DNA of 64,000 bases. Source: Caprella mutica. Taxonomy: Eukaryota; Arthropoda; Malacostraca; Amphipoda; Caprellidae. The position numbers were made by a program, and so were the translations under genes. Of the stretch, positions 49,101 through 60,149 are shown one piece after another; positions within the stretch are counted from its first letter, which is position 1; each line of letters begins with the position of its first letter. The stretch covers positions 79,342-143,341 of the forward strand of contig CANNZV010001585.1 in assembly GCA_947561585.1 (NCBI GenBank), given 5' to 3'. The notes under the pieces are model-generated. The model worked only from the letters and a program-made list of their open reading frames with translations. It was not told the DNA's origin and ran no database searches.

Positions 49101-52100
49101 ATTCTTTATTGCATCTTGAAAACAATCTTTTTTTCTATTTATTGATAAATTTATTTTAATTTGTGACATCGAACAATGGTGTGACATCATTTATAATATA
49201 GTTGATCAGAAATCAAATCCTGCAGAAATTTTTTTTATTTAAAAATAGAACAAATCTCTTTTCAATATTCCCTTCATACCACAATAAAATACATGACCAT
49301 AAAAGTAAAATCTATACCGTTAACAATTAATAAAATATTATTCATTATTAATTTCATTATTAGAACAGTCCAGGTTTTTAAAAACTTGTTTATTTTTGAA
49401 GCTACGGTTGTGAAACTTTGTTCACATAAATAAAATAATTTTTTTTTATTTGACGAGTTTCAAACAAGCAACGCGAGTAACACGAGTTTTGAACCATTTG
49501 ATAAAAAACGTATTACTCTCAAAGTATTGAAGTTAGGATACAGCAGTTTCTTGCTTTCGATGCTTCTATGAATGCTCTACAACATGTAGCAATTTTTTTT
49601 TATTTAAAAATTTCATTTTTTCCAAGAAAAAAATGTTTTTCAACAATGTATTTTCAAAAATTGAAGTTCAAATCAAACATATATTTGCTACATATTTTAG
49701 AGAATGCATAGGATCATTGAATGCAAAGAACTGCAATGCCGTAACTTCCAAACTTTATGAAAGATACCAAAAATGAATACGATATTTGCAATTATTCAGG
49801 TGAGCAATAATAAAAAAATACAAAAAAATGTTTTAGTGTCCGCCACTAAATCCCCACAGGCCCAGTATTGTCCTTTCGAGGATGGGGGTGATATCAGGCG
49901 CCACCTGACTCACTGTGGTAAAGTTCAACACAAAAACAAGAACAAGAACAAATAATCAAAATCTGCTTGTTTATAGATTTTTACTCCCTCTCCCTTCTCT
50001 TCAACCCCACCCCCCTCCACTGTCTCGATAGTTAGTTAGCGATGTGATATTTTACCTGCCTAAGTGTAAGAACACTAGGAACACTTTAGTGAAGAAAAAA
50101 ATATTTGGATCAAAAACAGAAAATGGTTGGAACTGTCCCCTTAATTTATTGTACAGATAAGTACTTACCCACCTAATAAATAATTTTTTCACCTTCAAAT
50201 TGGATAAGATCCATTGTAATAGCACTCACTCATAGTAATCATCAAGAATGGTTGATGTAGTGCGGTCGATTGCTTCGTCCACTGCAGGTTTAGACCGAAA
50301 GTGTGGGTTGACAGAGTTTGCAGAATATGTCTGTAACTGCATCAGAGAGACAGGATCAACTGTAAGTTCGTCCCTAGGGCTTCTTGAGACAAAACTTGCA
50401 TTCCCACCTTTGGAATAATAAAATAAAACAATTACACCAAGATATTATATATTATAGGGATTACCGCACCTATTTAAATTATATTTTCATGAAATCAATG
50501 TTTCTTCAAATCATCCTTTATTTAAAGTATTTCTTTCTGAATTCAGTGATACGGTCTCTGGATCCAAAGTGAACGTTAAACCCGCCATTAAATTAATTAA
50601 TTATCAAATTTCTTCTATATTGATTATAGTCGATAAAGCATCTTAATTAGTTAATTTCAAGGAAATTGTATTTACAGTATAACTGTTCTAACAATAATAT
50701 ATATAAGGTTTCACAATAATGTCACATGGGGAGCTTCTAATTATTTCGATGACATACCGGTTCACTAACTGTTCCGTGATAACAGTTAGTAAACGTGATA
50801 ACAGTTAGATAAAAGTAATTACATAAGGGTTCACAATTCATATGAAGTTGAATTAAAGTAGTACCACCTCGACAAGGTATGTAGTGTTTAAGAGTTCTTA
50901 ATTTAGTTCACTGCCTGTGATATTAATAAGATCATTCTTTTCTTTAAAATTATAGCATTCAACGTAGGATGCTAGGACAATTCGTCGCCGGACAACTGAT
51001 CCCCGAACAAGACGTCGCCGAATGATTTTAAGGGAGTAATAATTACCTTCGCAAATTTGCGGAAGGTTATGTTTTACCCAGCATTTATTTATTTATTTAT
51101 AATCTTGTTATTCGCATCAATAAAAATTGTTTAACCAAATTGCCTGAAATTTGGTGAAACGATTGGTCAATGTCCAGTGAGCTTCTGGTAGAATTTTGGG
51201 AGCGACCCGGTCGAAAGTCATGGTCATGGTCATTTATAACTTTAAAAAGTATTGAACAATATTGCATGAAACTTTGGGGACGATTGGTCAATTATATGCA
51301 CAGGAACCATTTTGTTAGATTTTGGTAATGATCGGGTCAAAGGTCAAAGATAAAGGTCACTCAATAACTCAAAAAGTATTCAACGAAATTGTCTGAAATT
51401 TGATGGGACGATTGATCAATGTCTATGAACCATCTGGTAGAGTTTTGGGAGCGATCTGACCAAAGGTCAAGGTCATTTATAACTCAATGACTCAAAAAGG
51501 ATTGAACCATTATGCATGAAACTAAGTGGGACGATTGGTCCAGTTACCAGTTTATTAGATTTTGGGAGAGAGCAGGGCAAAGCAGCGGCGAAGGTATGCG
51601 ATCTACCGAGTGCACGTAATCTAGATTATAATATTATTATAACTTATTGAAATTCTTTCTGAATTCTCTGTCGTTTCTCTTGTATCTTCTTCTTTCTTCT
51701 TGTTACTTTATTTCATCAAATTTAAATCTCAAAGGTTAGTATGTTAAATTCTTTGGATTGATTCACTTTCATATATTATATTTTAAATAATTTATTTTAA
51801 TGTTATAAAGGTTTTGCTTAAATGGGCCTTAAGTGTTCCATATAGGATTTAGATAAATATATTGTAATGATCAGAGCGACTCCCTCACTCTGATCATAAT
51901 TACAAAGGTACAATCATGAAAAAAAAAAATGAATGAAGACTTACCCACGTGGACGAAGAAACTCCCCGATTGAATATCGTCTAGGTAGCTGAGTGGAATG
52001 TTGTGAGTGAAGTTTGTGGTCAAAAGTTCCTTAAGAATTGACCCAATCTCAGTCTCTGTGGCTCTTATGGAGTATTCCTGGAAAAGATTACTTGATTTAA

Positions 52101-54124
52101 TGAAAAATATTCATAATTATATATAACCAATCTATAATTATTATGGCACCTAACATAAATAAAACAACAGCATGAATAACACTTAGCAACAATCATTCTT
52201 GTTTTTATTGCCATTGAACTTTAATCAATGAGTATGAATTTTGTATAGATACGTGCCCATAACTTCCAAATTTGTATAATTTATTTTAAATTTTATTCAA
52301 TAATTTACTTCATCAAATACAATTTGGGAAATAATTACAGCTTTCTCTTTTTCCGAACCTGAGCATAAATATGCATCTTGTACATGTGTAGAGGATTCTT
52401 GATAGGATGAATGGTTATCGGCCGATGAAGATCTAGACTTTTCAAAATTTCATCAATTGCCGAAGATGGTGCATACAATTGGGTCATGATTTTCGTCATC
52501 TGTTTGGGTTGAATTAAGCTATAGTGAAATAAATTTGAGGTAAGGCACCTACTTTTTCAACATGTCGCAATGTTTGATATATAGATTCAACTCTATTAAA
52601 TGCAATTCACATTGTTGAAACTACATTCAATTATTTATACATTATGAACCATATTTTGTAAAATAAACTTTGCAAATATTCAAATTGATGACCATTAGTA
52701 TATAGCCAACGCTGATAATACGTACCAAGGGACATCAAAGTCACGAAACAGGTCATTAGGAATATCAGGGTCCCATTGAATACTCACGCCCATACGGACT
52801 TCTTTTTGAGGGGATATCTCAAAAGATGAAAATATATTTTACCAAACCATGAAGAATTGATGTATTGAAATTGAAAATGACAATGGTGTGATATTCCCAA
52901 TGTCCTGTTTCGTAACGTTTGCAAATCCCTTGCTATGAGTTGTCTGGACGAAAAGTGTCATCAATTTGAACAATTGCGAAGTTAATTCTTCAATCACAAA
53001 AGTCTTCTTTATTCGAAGCTATTCCATTTTACTATGTGTTCATAAATCCCGTTTTTATCATTTGAAGTGTGCTTATATTTTCTAAATAAACCATGTATGT
53101 GTACTTTTTAAGAATCATTTCATAAAAATGATTTAATATTTTGCAATTCCAAATTCAAATTTGAAATAATATAATAAATACATTTCAAATTTGTATCTAT
53201 AGTAACCTCAAATAATTATGTATTATATTTTATTTATAAAAAGGTAATATTTTTATATCGAAAAAATCAACATTACAATTATTAAGATATTCCTAGTATT
53301 ATTTTTCATATAATTACTTCATAATTCCAAGTACAAGGAACTCCTGAGAATTTTTGAATGCATCTACCAAGTTCCACATCTTCATGCGTTGAATGTGTCT
53401 TCTTGAGGCACTCTCCAATGTGAGGACCAACCTTAGCCAAGGTTGCACGACTGAGGATCATTCCAGGTCCACCCATGCAGTAGTTCTCGTCCACCAAGAG
53501 AGATAGCGTTCCAAATTCAGATTTAATTCCTTTGCCCATCTGACCAATGTAGAATATTTCTGAACTGTTAATAGAGCGCAGAAACTTTTCTAGTCTTTCT
53601 GGTATGATGTATACATCGTCATCAGCTCTGATGAAGAACTCAAAACTGTTGAGGTGGTGATCGTACATAAACTTGAGCATCATGAATGCTTTCTTGATGG
53701 GAGGGTAAGAGTCATCAACCCCTTTCAGGCGGATCAGAGGGACATCACCCTTACCTGCCACTGCATTCTCTTCAGTGAATATTGTCGCTTTTCCCGGTAT
53801 TTTAGTTGCCCAAGTATCAATCGCTGCAGTCATTCTAGTATCTATGTATTTCTGTGTTGTCAGCACACCCAGAAATACCAATTGTTTTTCTATAGTCAAA
53901 ATATTTTTTGTAGAATTCAATTTTCTATCCATAGTTATTTTATCCAATGACGCATTTTTGGAGCAGGAATGATATAATGTGTGGGACGGTTTCCTAAGGA
54001 TTAAATCTAAGCCTATTCCAACATAAATGAAAGAAATGAACACAAGACCATCAAAAAATAAAATAATGGGTGATGATTTTCTCCTGGATCTTTTTTCATT
54101 TCGATCTTCACTTTTTCTCATCAT
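40175..54124 (-). CDS. Chsy: Chondroitin sulfate synthase (CHSY family), copy B, 12 coding exons
   Basis: Tandem paralogue of the gene at 12642-28867 with the same exon plan. Exons in gene order: 54124-53318, 52499-52359, 52077-51945, 50407-50230, 46152-45987, 45903-45844, 45750-45672, 45531-45371, 42454-42305, 41044-40964, 40638-40501, 40417-40175. Eleven exons match copy A in length; the last is nine bases longer (ends KQDTSKN), giving 778 aa. Junctions are GT-AG and phases agree throughout. Motifs kept: membrane anchor at about 22-41, VFLGVLTTQKYIDTR, RADDDVYI, GGPGMILSR, THEDVELGRCI, FLDVDLHF, GWGREDTDLYEK and HLYHQPSCF. The cytoplasmic and stem region (residues 1-80) differs most from copy A; catalytic exons differ little. 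The acceptor opening the start-codon exon (54139-54141) matches copy A. Probably functional. Confidence 0.95.
41365..42031. mobile_element. Mariner-derived palindrome in intron 9 of CHSY copy B
   Basis: A 667-bp near-perfect palindrome is flanked by TA (41363-41364 and 42032-42033). Ends are CATGGTGTCCGACA and, inverted, CAGGGTGTCCGACA. Arms of about 310 bp meet around a 40-50 bp asymmetrical loop near 41700. Read outward from the centre, each arm encodes the same short end, CIATNGRQFEHI in the left arm and CIATNGRQIEHI in the right, like the C-terminus of a mariner-type transposase. It looks like two inverted copies of a transposon 3' end. Intron 9 of copy A lacks it. Confidence 0.88.
42965..43100. 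repeat. Phrase repeat (ccgaaacggattctccgaat), left member of an inverted pair
   Basis: Phrases of about 16-18 bp (aaattcaccgaaa, cggattctccgaatacg) are read in the opposite direction to those at 44480-44634. They lie in intron 8 of CHSY copy B; the corresponding part of copy A intron 8 lacks them. Confidence 0.65.
43850..44350. repeat. 18-20 bp repeat (ggattggtagtaagataa), CHSY B intron 8
   Basis: Degenerate tandem copies of ggattggttgtaagataa and ggtagtaaggtaagg. The right part aligns with 20140-20350 in copy A, while the left part (43850-44100) is longer than in A. The open minus-strand frame here is a repeat artefact. Confidence 0.8.
44480..44634. repeat. Phrase repeat (ttcggagaatcctgttcggc), right member of the inverted pair
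   Basis: Eight or so phrases of 16-18 bp (ttcgacaaattcgta, ttcggagaatcctg, ttcggcgaattac). They are the reverse-complement relatives of 42965-43100 and close relatives of 54370-54560. They are followed by gtaaagataatggaccag, another small dispersed phrase in these introns. Confidence 0.7.
46445..46557 (+). repeat. Phrase-repeat tip (GGTGCTATGAAAATTGCCAC), CHSY B intron 4
   Basis: It begins ggtgctatgaaaattgccac, continues with about six phrases such as tgggaaaactgccac, and ends gccactaaatcttttt. Leader and trailer match the arrays at 63670 and 32385 despite different phrases. The matching point of copy A intron 4 (about 22310) reads straight on, so this is an insertion in copy B. Confidence 0.75.
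47190..47710. repeat. Purine-rich 15-18 bp minisatellite, CHSY B intron 4
   Basis: About 30 degenerate phrases such as ggaagtgaaggtggg and gaaatgtaggtgga are almost free of C on the + strand. The two long overlapping minus-strand frames (HLHFPHIHF and PPSLPPPTF repeats) arise from the repeat and should not be annotated as proteins. Confidence 0.9.
47883..48427 (+). mobile_element. Helitron-like non-autonomous element in CHSY B intron 4
   Basis: It starts with TC after A (47883) and ends CTAG before T (48424-48427). A perfect hairpin CCCGTTA-TTCT-TAACGGG (48398-48414) lies nine bases before the CTAG, the arrangement typical of Helitron 3' ends, which insert between A and T without duplication. 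The 5' region aataaatctgtccgtcac and ggttaaacatacattcgatc is related to the sequence just upstream (47770-47850), suggesting a second older copy. No Rep/helicase is encoded. Confidence 0.7.
48775..49022 (+). repeat. Solo arm of the 34633-36518 foldback family
   Basis: It begins ggctttttaacattaattta, carries the same caagtttaatttaaaat phrases and ends gaagctctgcactaatatca, matching the left arm at 34633-34885. Instead of a second arm, tacagggtggttcaaaa follows, which looks like the start of a different, mariner-like element. Confidence 0.8.
49361..50140. mobile_element. piggyBac-like element, diverged, in CHSY B intron 4
   Basis: The right end, inverted, reads GGGGACAGTTCC next to TTAA (50141-50144). 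The left end is eroded (tagaacagtccaggttttt). Internal words (gaatgcaaagaactg, atgccgtaacttc) align with the piggyBac-like element at 12925-13777. Copy A shows a plausible empty site at 25733 (gttaatttattgtacag). A GC-rich patch at 49845-49955 may be a further insertion. Confidence 0.55.
50967..51025 (+). repeat. Phrase-repeat tip, CHSY B intron 3
   Basis: The leader ggatgctaggacaattcg is followed by 15-bp phrases gtcgccggacaactg, atccccgaacaag and acgtcgccgaatg. The copy-A counterpart at 26569 has one phrase fewer and different wording. Confidence 0.6.
51045..51615. repeat. 125-bp tandem block bounded by accttcgc / gcgaaggt
   Basis: Three and a half units of about 125 bp share ggacgattggtcaatg, agattttgggag, caaaggtcaaggtca and actcaaaaagtattgaac. 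The left edge is a small palindrome (accttcgcaaatttgcgg) and the right edge reads gcggcgaaggtatgcg. It lies in intron 3 of CHSY copy B and is absent from the aligned place in copy A (about 26640). From memory it resembles a repeat seen widely in marine invertebrates. Confidence 0.75.
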
Positions 54125-54369
54125 CTTAACATGTAATTCTGAAAAATATCATGAATAGTGAATAATTGATCAAACTTATATGACCTAATTATTGATTAGT
54201 AATTAAACATGAGACCATTCGTATTGACCATTAACTGCCCTGAGCCTCAGACACAAAGAGATATAGCTTCGCTCTCGACATTCAAACCAAATTTCCTTCA
54301 GAACCCTCATGGCAGGATGTCATCAGCAAACAAATCGCCTTTACAGCACATGCCTAGTCCGTAAACATG

Positions 54370-54560
54370 GTATCCAGAAACGAATTTGCCGAAACCAAAT
54401 TCTCCCAAAACAATTTCGCCGAATACTAATTTGCCGAACCGGATTCTCAGAATACGAATTTGCCCAAACCCAAATTTGTTGAAAACTGATTCGCCAAAGT
54501 GAGGATTTGCCGAAAGACAAATTTCACTAATTACAAATTTACCGAAACCCAAATTTACCG
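54370..54560. repeat. Phrase repeat (gaatttgccgaaaccaaatt) upstream of CHSY copy B
   Basis: About eleven phrases of 15-18 bp such as aaatttgccgaaacc and aaattctcccaaaac. They replace the sequence that is homologous between copies A and B up to about 54360. They are in the same family and orientation as 42965-43100. The 81-codon minus-strand frame is mostly repeat. Confidence 0.8.
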
Positions 54561-57175
54561 AAAGCCTTATTTAAAAGAAAATGCAATATTAAACAGAAGT
54601 TACAAAAAGGAAAAGAAAAAACGAAATCCTTACCCTAAGTTGAACGAAATGATATTTTATATTCTATCTCTTCGTTAATCATTGTTATTGTTAATCTTTG
54701 CACCACTAATTATTGTCTCTTTTTCTTTGTTCTTATTTTAAATACGTTCAAGCTTTATTCAGTCAGTATCAGTCAGTCAGCTTTGGGAGCATGCTACTTT
54801 TCTTTCATTCGAGCGTTTGGCTTGTTTTTAGATTGTGTGCTACTAATGTGTTTATAATTTTTTTGAGAATATTTCATGTTTACTGCTTTGTTTTAATGCA
54901 GTGAATGATGATATATCAATTAAGTTTTTCATCATGTTTAGAGATGCACCGATAGCAAATTGTAAGCTGATTAGGTTTACATACTTGTACTGCAAAAGAA
55001 TCATAGGTAGGCATTTCAACTTGCTTTTACGATATAATTTCTAAAGCTTCATGAGAGAGGATGAAGGGTGTATAATCTTATCTTCAGGAGATAAGATTAT
55101 TAACCCAAATATTTATATTTAGATTGGTTCTTAAGCTACAAGTACAATACCTAATAATACAACCTAATTATTAACGAATTAAAGTAATTAATCAATTAGT
55201 AATACGCTGAAAAACTTTAACTTTATAACTCAGAAATTTACCTTTGACTTTATACAACTTTAACTTATGTACTCTTAACTTTATAACTCAGAAATATAAC
55301 TTTAGAATCGTGCAACATATTCAATAACATAACCAAGGAAGGGATGTTAGGAAATAACATTCTTAATTTACAACTTGTTATTCAAGTGCTAAGTTCGTGT
55401 AAGAAGACGAATTAAATTTAATTCAGCTTTGATCCATCCGTTTCTTTAAATTTTGAAAGGCATTTTTACCACCCAGAATGCAGAAAATGCTGGTTCTTTA
55501 ACATTCAATCTCTATTATTAAACGGGGCTGAGAAAATCCCAGCGTGTTTAGTAGTCCCTCCAATATCGAGTAAAGTGTAGCGCAAGTGCCAGATAGAATC
55601 GATCAGCGAACACTTGGATATCTCTGCTTTTATTAAATCTGTGCCAATAGTTAAGAAACTATGATAATTGTGCTTCGACTATATTGGTCAGCTAATAAAG
55701 GAAAACACTTTAAAATAGAACTGTTTATTTACTTGAGACATATAACTTTGATCAAGTGTATTAAACATTTTGATTTATTATATTAGAAATGTGTTAAAAT
55801 TGTTTTATTACCCACATGTAATTAATATATTGAATTGTAGAGAAGCCCAGTTAATTATTATGTAAAGAACTGAAAATTGAATACTAAAAATTACCCACAA
55901 ATTAACTAGAGTATCTATTTAAAAATAAAAAAGAACCAAGTTAATAAGTGGAATCTTAGACGAGGATAATAAAGAACAAATAACAAGAGGCTATTATACT
56001 TATCATCAATAATTAATTACTATGGAAAAACACAATTAGAAGTGAAAAATCGATGGGGCAGCTGTTCCTCGTGAGACAATAAGTGCGATTAAAGTGATTA
56101 GTAAAATAGAACATCAAGTAAGAAGTGAGAAGAAACATTTTCATGTTATCATCAGTTAGCTAAGAATTAACGATTGTAGAATACCCGTAGAAAGTACTCT
56201 ATACGGCCAGTGAGAAACTGAGCAATGAGCAGCAGAGAAACGTGATATCAGATTGGTTACTCACATTACACCAGAGTACTAGCGACAAATGATCTAGTTC
56301 TAGTACGGAATCGAACTTATGTTGCGATAAACTTGCAGTGAAATGGATTAAAGTAATTTCATTCGTCTCAAGAGAGTCAACACTGAGAAAGAGGACAGGA
56401 CATTGGCTGACCTACTTTGAAGGCAGAAAAGTAACGGACGTCACAGACACTTCACCGTTACTCCAAGCAAATGACTTCAGAATTCACCATTACTTACGAA
56501 GATAAGTCGAAATAATAAGTTGTGCTAAGAATTTCTAAGTGCTAGTAATAGTGAGTAATAAAAAAATGAGAAAGTAATTTAGAGAAGTCAAAAATAAATT
56601 CTCGTACGAATTACAATATAGGTTACAATTGCTAATTCATATTAGTAGGAATCTTTGTTAACATTATAAAGATTTTCATATATTTTTATGGTGACATTTA
56701 TGTTCGTGAATTAATAATATCATATTATAATATTTTACGTGCATAATAATCTTTAAATAATCATTATGTTAAATATTTTTTTTGGCTCATTTATATTATA
56801 TAATTTTTTTGGATGCCCATTTATATTTTATATTCAATATTCTGAATTAATATTATATTTTATCATGATATTTATATATATATTTTTAGATTATTATTGC
56901 AAATTATATTTGATTGCTTAAAGACCTTTGTCTAACCATATTTCTTTCGCGTAAGTGTGTAATGGGGAATATTAATCATATTTTTTTCTCATTAAAAAGA
57001 TTCTTTTTTCCGACTTTTTTTACAGAACTATCAAGGGAAAGGAATTAAACCTTAAATAATAAAATAAGCAAAGGAAAGGAAAATAGATAGATCCTTTGAA
57101 ATAAATTCATAAAGAATAAAATAAGCAAAGGAAAATGAATATATCCTTAAAAGGAATATAATAAAAAAAATAAAA
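54561..57175. other. Spacer before the Gypsy-type element, LTR not identified
   Basis: AT-rich with a GC-richer part at 56050-56520. A word tgttaggaaataacattc near 55348 could begin a 5' LTR, but no matching copy is seen after the integrase, so the LTR limits stay open. No gene is supported. Confidence 0.4.
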
Positions 57176-58915
57176 ATGACAAATAACAACTTATTACTCC
57201 AGAACGACCTCCCTAAGTTCAAGGGCTAGCCACTAAAACATGAAGAATATGCCTTTGTCTGCGGTCTAAACGTTCGTACTTTCTTCTTTACCTTGGATAA
57301 ATATTTTCAACAAGCTAGAATCATCGACGATGGAGCAATGTTGCGGGTGCTATATACGCCCAAATTTACAAAGATATCGGAAACGCTTTAGATTTAATAA
57401 ATCAATCAAATGTATCCTAATTTTCAAAGAGAAGGAATGGAATACACCGCCAAAACTTTGAATACATACGATATTAATGAGCCCACATTTTTAATGGGAT
57501 GACGCAATGTGAAAACACAACTAGAGCGTTTATAGAGAGCTTTCTTACAACAGAAGGATTGAGAAGAATGGTTGCAAGGTAAATTGCTCGAAAACAATTG
57601 CTCGAAAGAACAATTGTTCGGAATACAATTTCTCGAAAACTAATTGCTCGAACGAACAATTGACCGAGAGAACAATTGCTCGAATGAACAATTGCTCGAA
57701 TGAACAATTGCTCGAATGAACAATTTCTCGAAGGATCAATCGTTCAGATAATATAGAATAAATGAAATACATTTATTAATAACTACTAGTTAGAAACATG
57801 GACAATTAGGTGCAGCTAATCGAAGAGATTTCACTTCATTATTAACTGACTTTAGGCAATATTTATGTAATTAACAATTGTTCAAATAATCAAATTTTGA
57901 ATAGTCAATTGCTTAATGTAAAATAAGAGAAAAAGTCAACCAAATAAGAGCTACCGAAAAAGGAAAATTCAATAAAAAGAAGTGATACGAATACCAGAGG
58001 TCATGCTAAATGTGTCGAGAACGACAGCTCCTTCCTGTGATCGGAAGTTCCCATAACACGAGTTGCTAACACTTAACAAACCTCACCTAGCCTCAAGAAC
58101 ATCTCGTAGGAGTCCAATGAAGCTATTGACAAGAAACAAAAATTTCTGTACCCGAAATTTGTGCAGTTTTCCTGTTCAATTAAGATAAGGAAACCAGGAA
58201 GATAATAATTCGAAAATAGTGGTATGATTGATAGTAAATAACGATGAAAAATATGAAATACAGTTATTATAAATTACTAATTAGAAACCAGGATAGTTAA
58301 GGACAGTTAATAGAAGAGTTCAACTTCATAATTATCTGTCTGTATGAATTTGAACATTGTGAGCAATTTGATCATTCGAGCAATTGTTTATTCAATCAAT
58401 TGTTCATTCGAGCAATTATTTTTCGAGCAAATGTTATTCGAGCAATTGTCTTTCGAGCAATTGTTTTTGAGCAATTTACCTATAACCGAGAAGAATACAT
58501 ATGAGCACTAATACAGTAGTCCAACTCAATGAAGGAGAAGATGCAAGAGTGACTAATAGGCCACTCACACACACCTACAAAATAATAGCAACAGCCAACT
58601 AAGTTGTATCGAAAATAGCAGACGTCTGGGCGTGTTGTTCCAGCACATCGCTGATGGCAAAAGTAGTAAACATCATGGAAAAGGACAAACTCATGAGAAC
58701 AGAGGTAAAGAAGAAAAAGGAAACATCACACCACAGCGCGAGGTTCTCTTTTAGGTAAATAGTATCTGCCAAACCAATGTAAGTGACCAACATCAAGAGG
58801 CAACAAAAAAATGCTACAAGTGTAACGAGGTCGGACATTTTGCCCGAGAGTGAAGGAAAAAGATCCCTTGTAAATACTGCAAGGAAATGAATCACTCTGC
58901 GTAATAGTGCAGAGT
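57176..58915 (+). pseudogene. Gag relic with two zinc knuckles, split by a foldback element
   Basis: An ATG at 57176 opens a frame with LLLQNDLPKFKG; after a stop come FFFTLDKYFQQARIIDD and NFQREGMEYTAKTL, capsid-like. The frame is cut at 57570 by a 918-bp insertion and resumes after 58496. At 58812-58910 two CCHC knuckles are recognisable: the fourth Cys of the first is replaced by a stop codon (58851-58853), and stops also precede the last Cys of the second. Confidence 0.75.
57570..58487. mobile_element. Foldback transposon with 9-bp target duplication, inside gag
   Basis: Flanked by gagaagaat on both sides (57561-57569 and 58488-58496). Inverted arms start GGTTGCAAGGTAAATTGCTC and, inverted, GGTTATAGGTAAATTGCTC. 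They are built from 15-17 bp phrases such as gaacaattgctcgaat (57580-57735) and their inverse (58365-58480). Inside the arms, about 95 bp at 57757-57855 recur in direct orientation at 58253-58355. Nine-bp duplications and tandem-phrase arms are features of Drosophila FB and Mutator-like elements. No transposase is encoded. Confidence 0.88.
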
Positions 58916-59214
58916 TAGGATCGCTAAAAAGGTACCCTACTTTGTGAGTTATTATCTGATAGGTCATGAAAATAAAGATAGTCGTAAGGCTAAGACAGAC
59001 AAACAAACCAGACAAGGCAAAAAAAAAACTGGTACAAATAGCTACAAGCCTAGAAATATGGCCACGAGGAATGGCGACAGGATTAATGTCCTAGAGGATG
59101 GGGATTATGAAAACCTAGACCAAGAATATGAGGAATCAGATCAGTCGGAATAACTAGGGAACATAACTACAATAAAAGAGTGCAACAAAAATTTGGTAAA
59201 TTCACACCTAGAGA

Positions 59215-59567
59215 TTGCCATTTGACAAGTCAAATATAAGGAACTAATTGACACAGGAGCGTCAGTTAGTCTGATGCCAGAACGAATACTGACGAATATG
59301 CATCGGATAAGATATAAAAAAGAGGTAATATTTGCGAGTAATAATATTATTCCCATAATAGGGGAAATCACAGTGGAGATAGTAAATCCACGCAGTACGT
59401 TCCAAGAAAACGTACTGATTTTTAGCTGTTCCAGCTCACTGCAGCTAGACATTCTGTTTGGAATGAACATATTGAGGAAAACTCATATAAATTTACCAGA
59501 AGGTAAGGTTGGTTTCGTAGAAAACGTAACAGAAAACTACAAGGTCACAAAAAGATGGACCGGTTAA
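59215..59567 (+). pseudogene. Retroelement aspartic protease relic
   Basis: A frame with KELIDTGASVSLMPE, whose DTGAS catalytic motif lies at 59250-59264, continues through GEITVEIVN and LDILFGMNILRK, the second conserved block of Gypsy proteases. It is open to 59567 and then stops. It follows the gag zinc knuckles by about 300 bp, as expected. Confidence 0.82.
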
Positions 59568-60149
59568 AAATTTCGATATCAAGTGAAGACATTCATAATT
59601 ATCCTAAGTCTACGAATGAGACTAAAGGCAAAGAGATAAATGTGAATAAAATAGTCACAGAGAATCTGAAAAGAAAGACAATTCAATATACATCTAATAG
59701 AAGATGTAGAATTGAAAAAGAACGCCGTGAATATTTGCAATTTAAAAATTGCAGGTGTGATGAATGGATAAAAAATATTGATCTATATTTCTCAACTAAA
59801 AGGGAAATTATTAATCCCTAATACAGTCGCACATGCATGCGAGGAATAATTAATATCAACATATTTAAATATATGTGATAACTTGGTTAAACTGATTCTA
59901 GAAACAAAAATTTTCACTGGAAGTGTATTCAATGAACTACAGGTTCATGTGGTAACAAAAACAACCCAAGGAAAAAACAACAAGGAAAAGGATATAACTT
60001 GTGAGGATACCAGCATGAAATCAAAAGTACTGGATATCCTAAACAGGTACCGCCAGGCAAGTTGGAAAAAGGGGAAATGTTAGGAGTTTTTACAGGTGAT
60101 ACGCTAAATTTTGACCTGAAACATGATGTGGTTGTGAACCGAACTCCCT

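Noticed and set aside
55348..57175. 5' LTR and primer-binding site of the Gypsy-type element
   Set aside because: A TGTTAGG word is present, but no matching 3' LTR or convincing primer-binding site could be found by eye, so no LTR is annotated.
58599..59015. 138-codon minus-strand frame with membrane-like segments
   Set aside because: It lies opposite the gag zinc-knuckle relics; hydrophobicity comes from reading Lys/Glu-rich codons in reverse.
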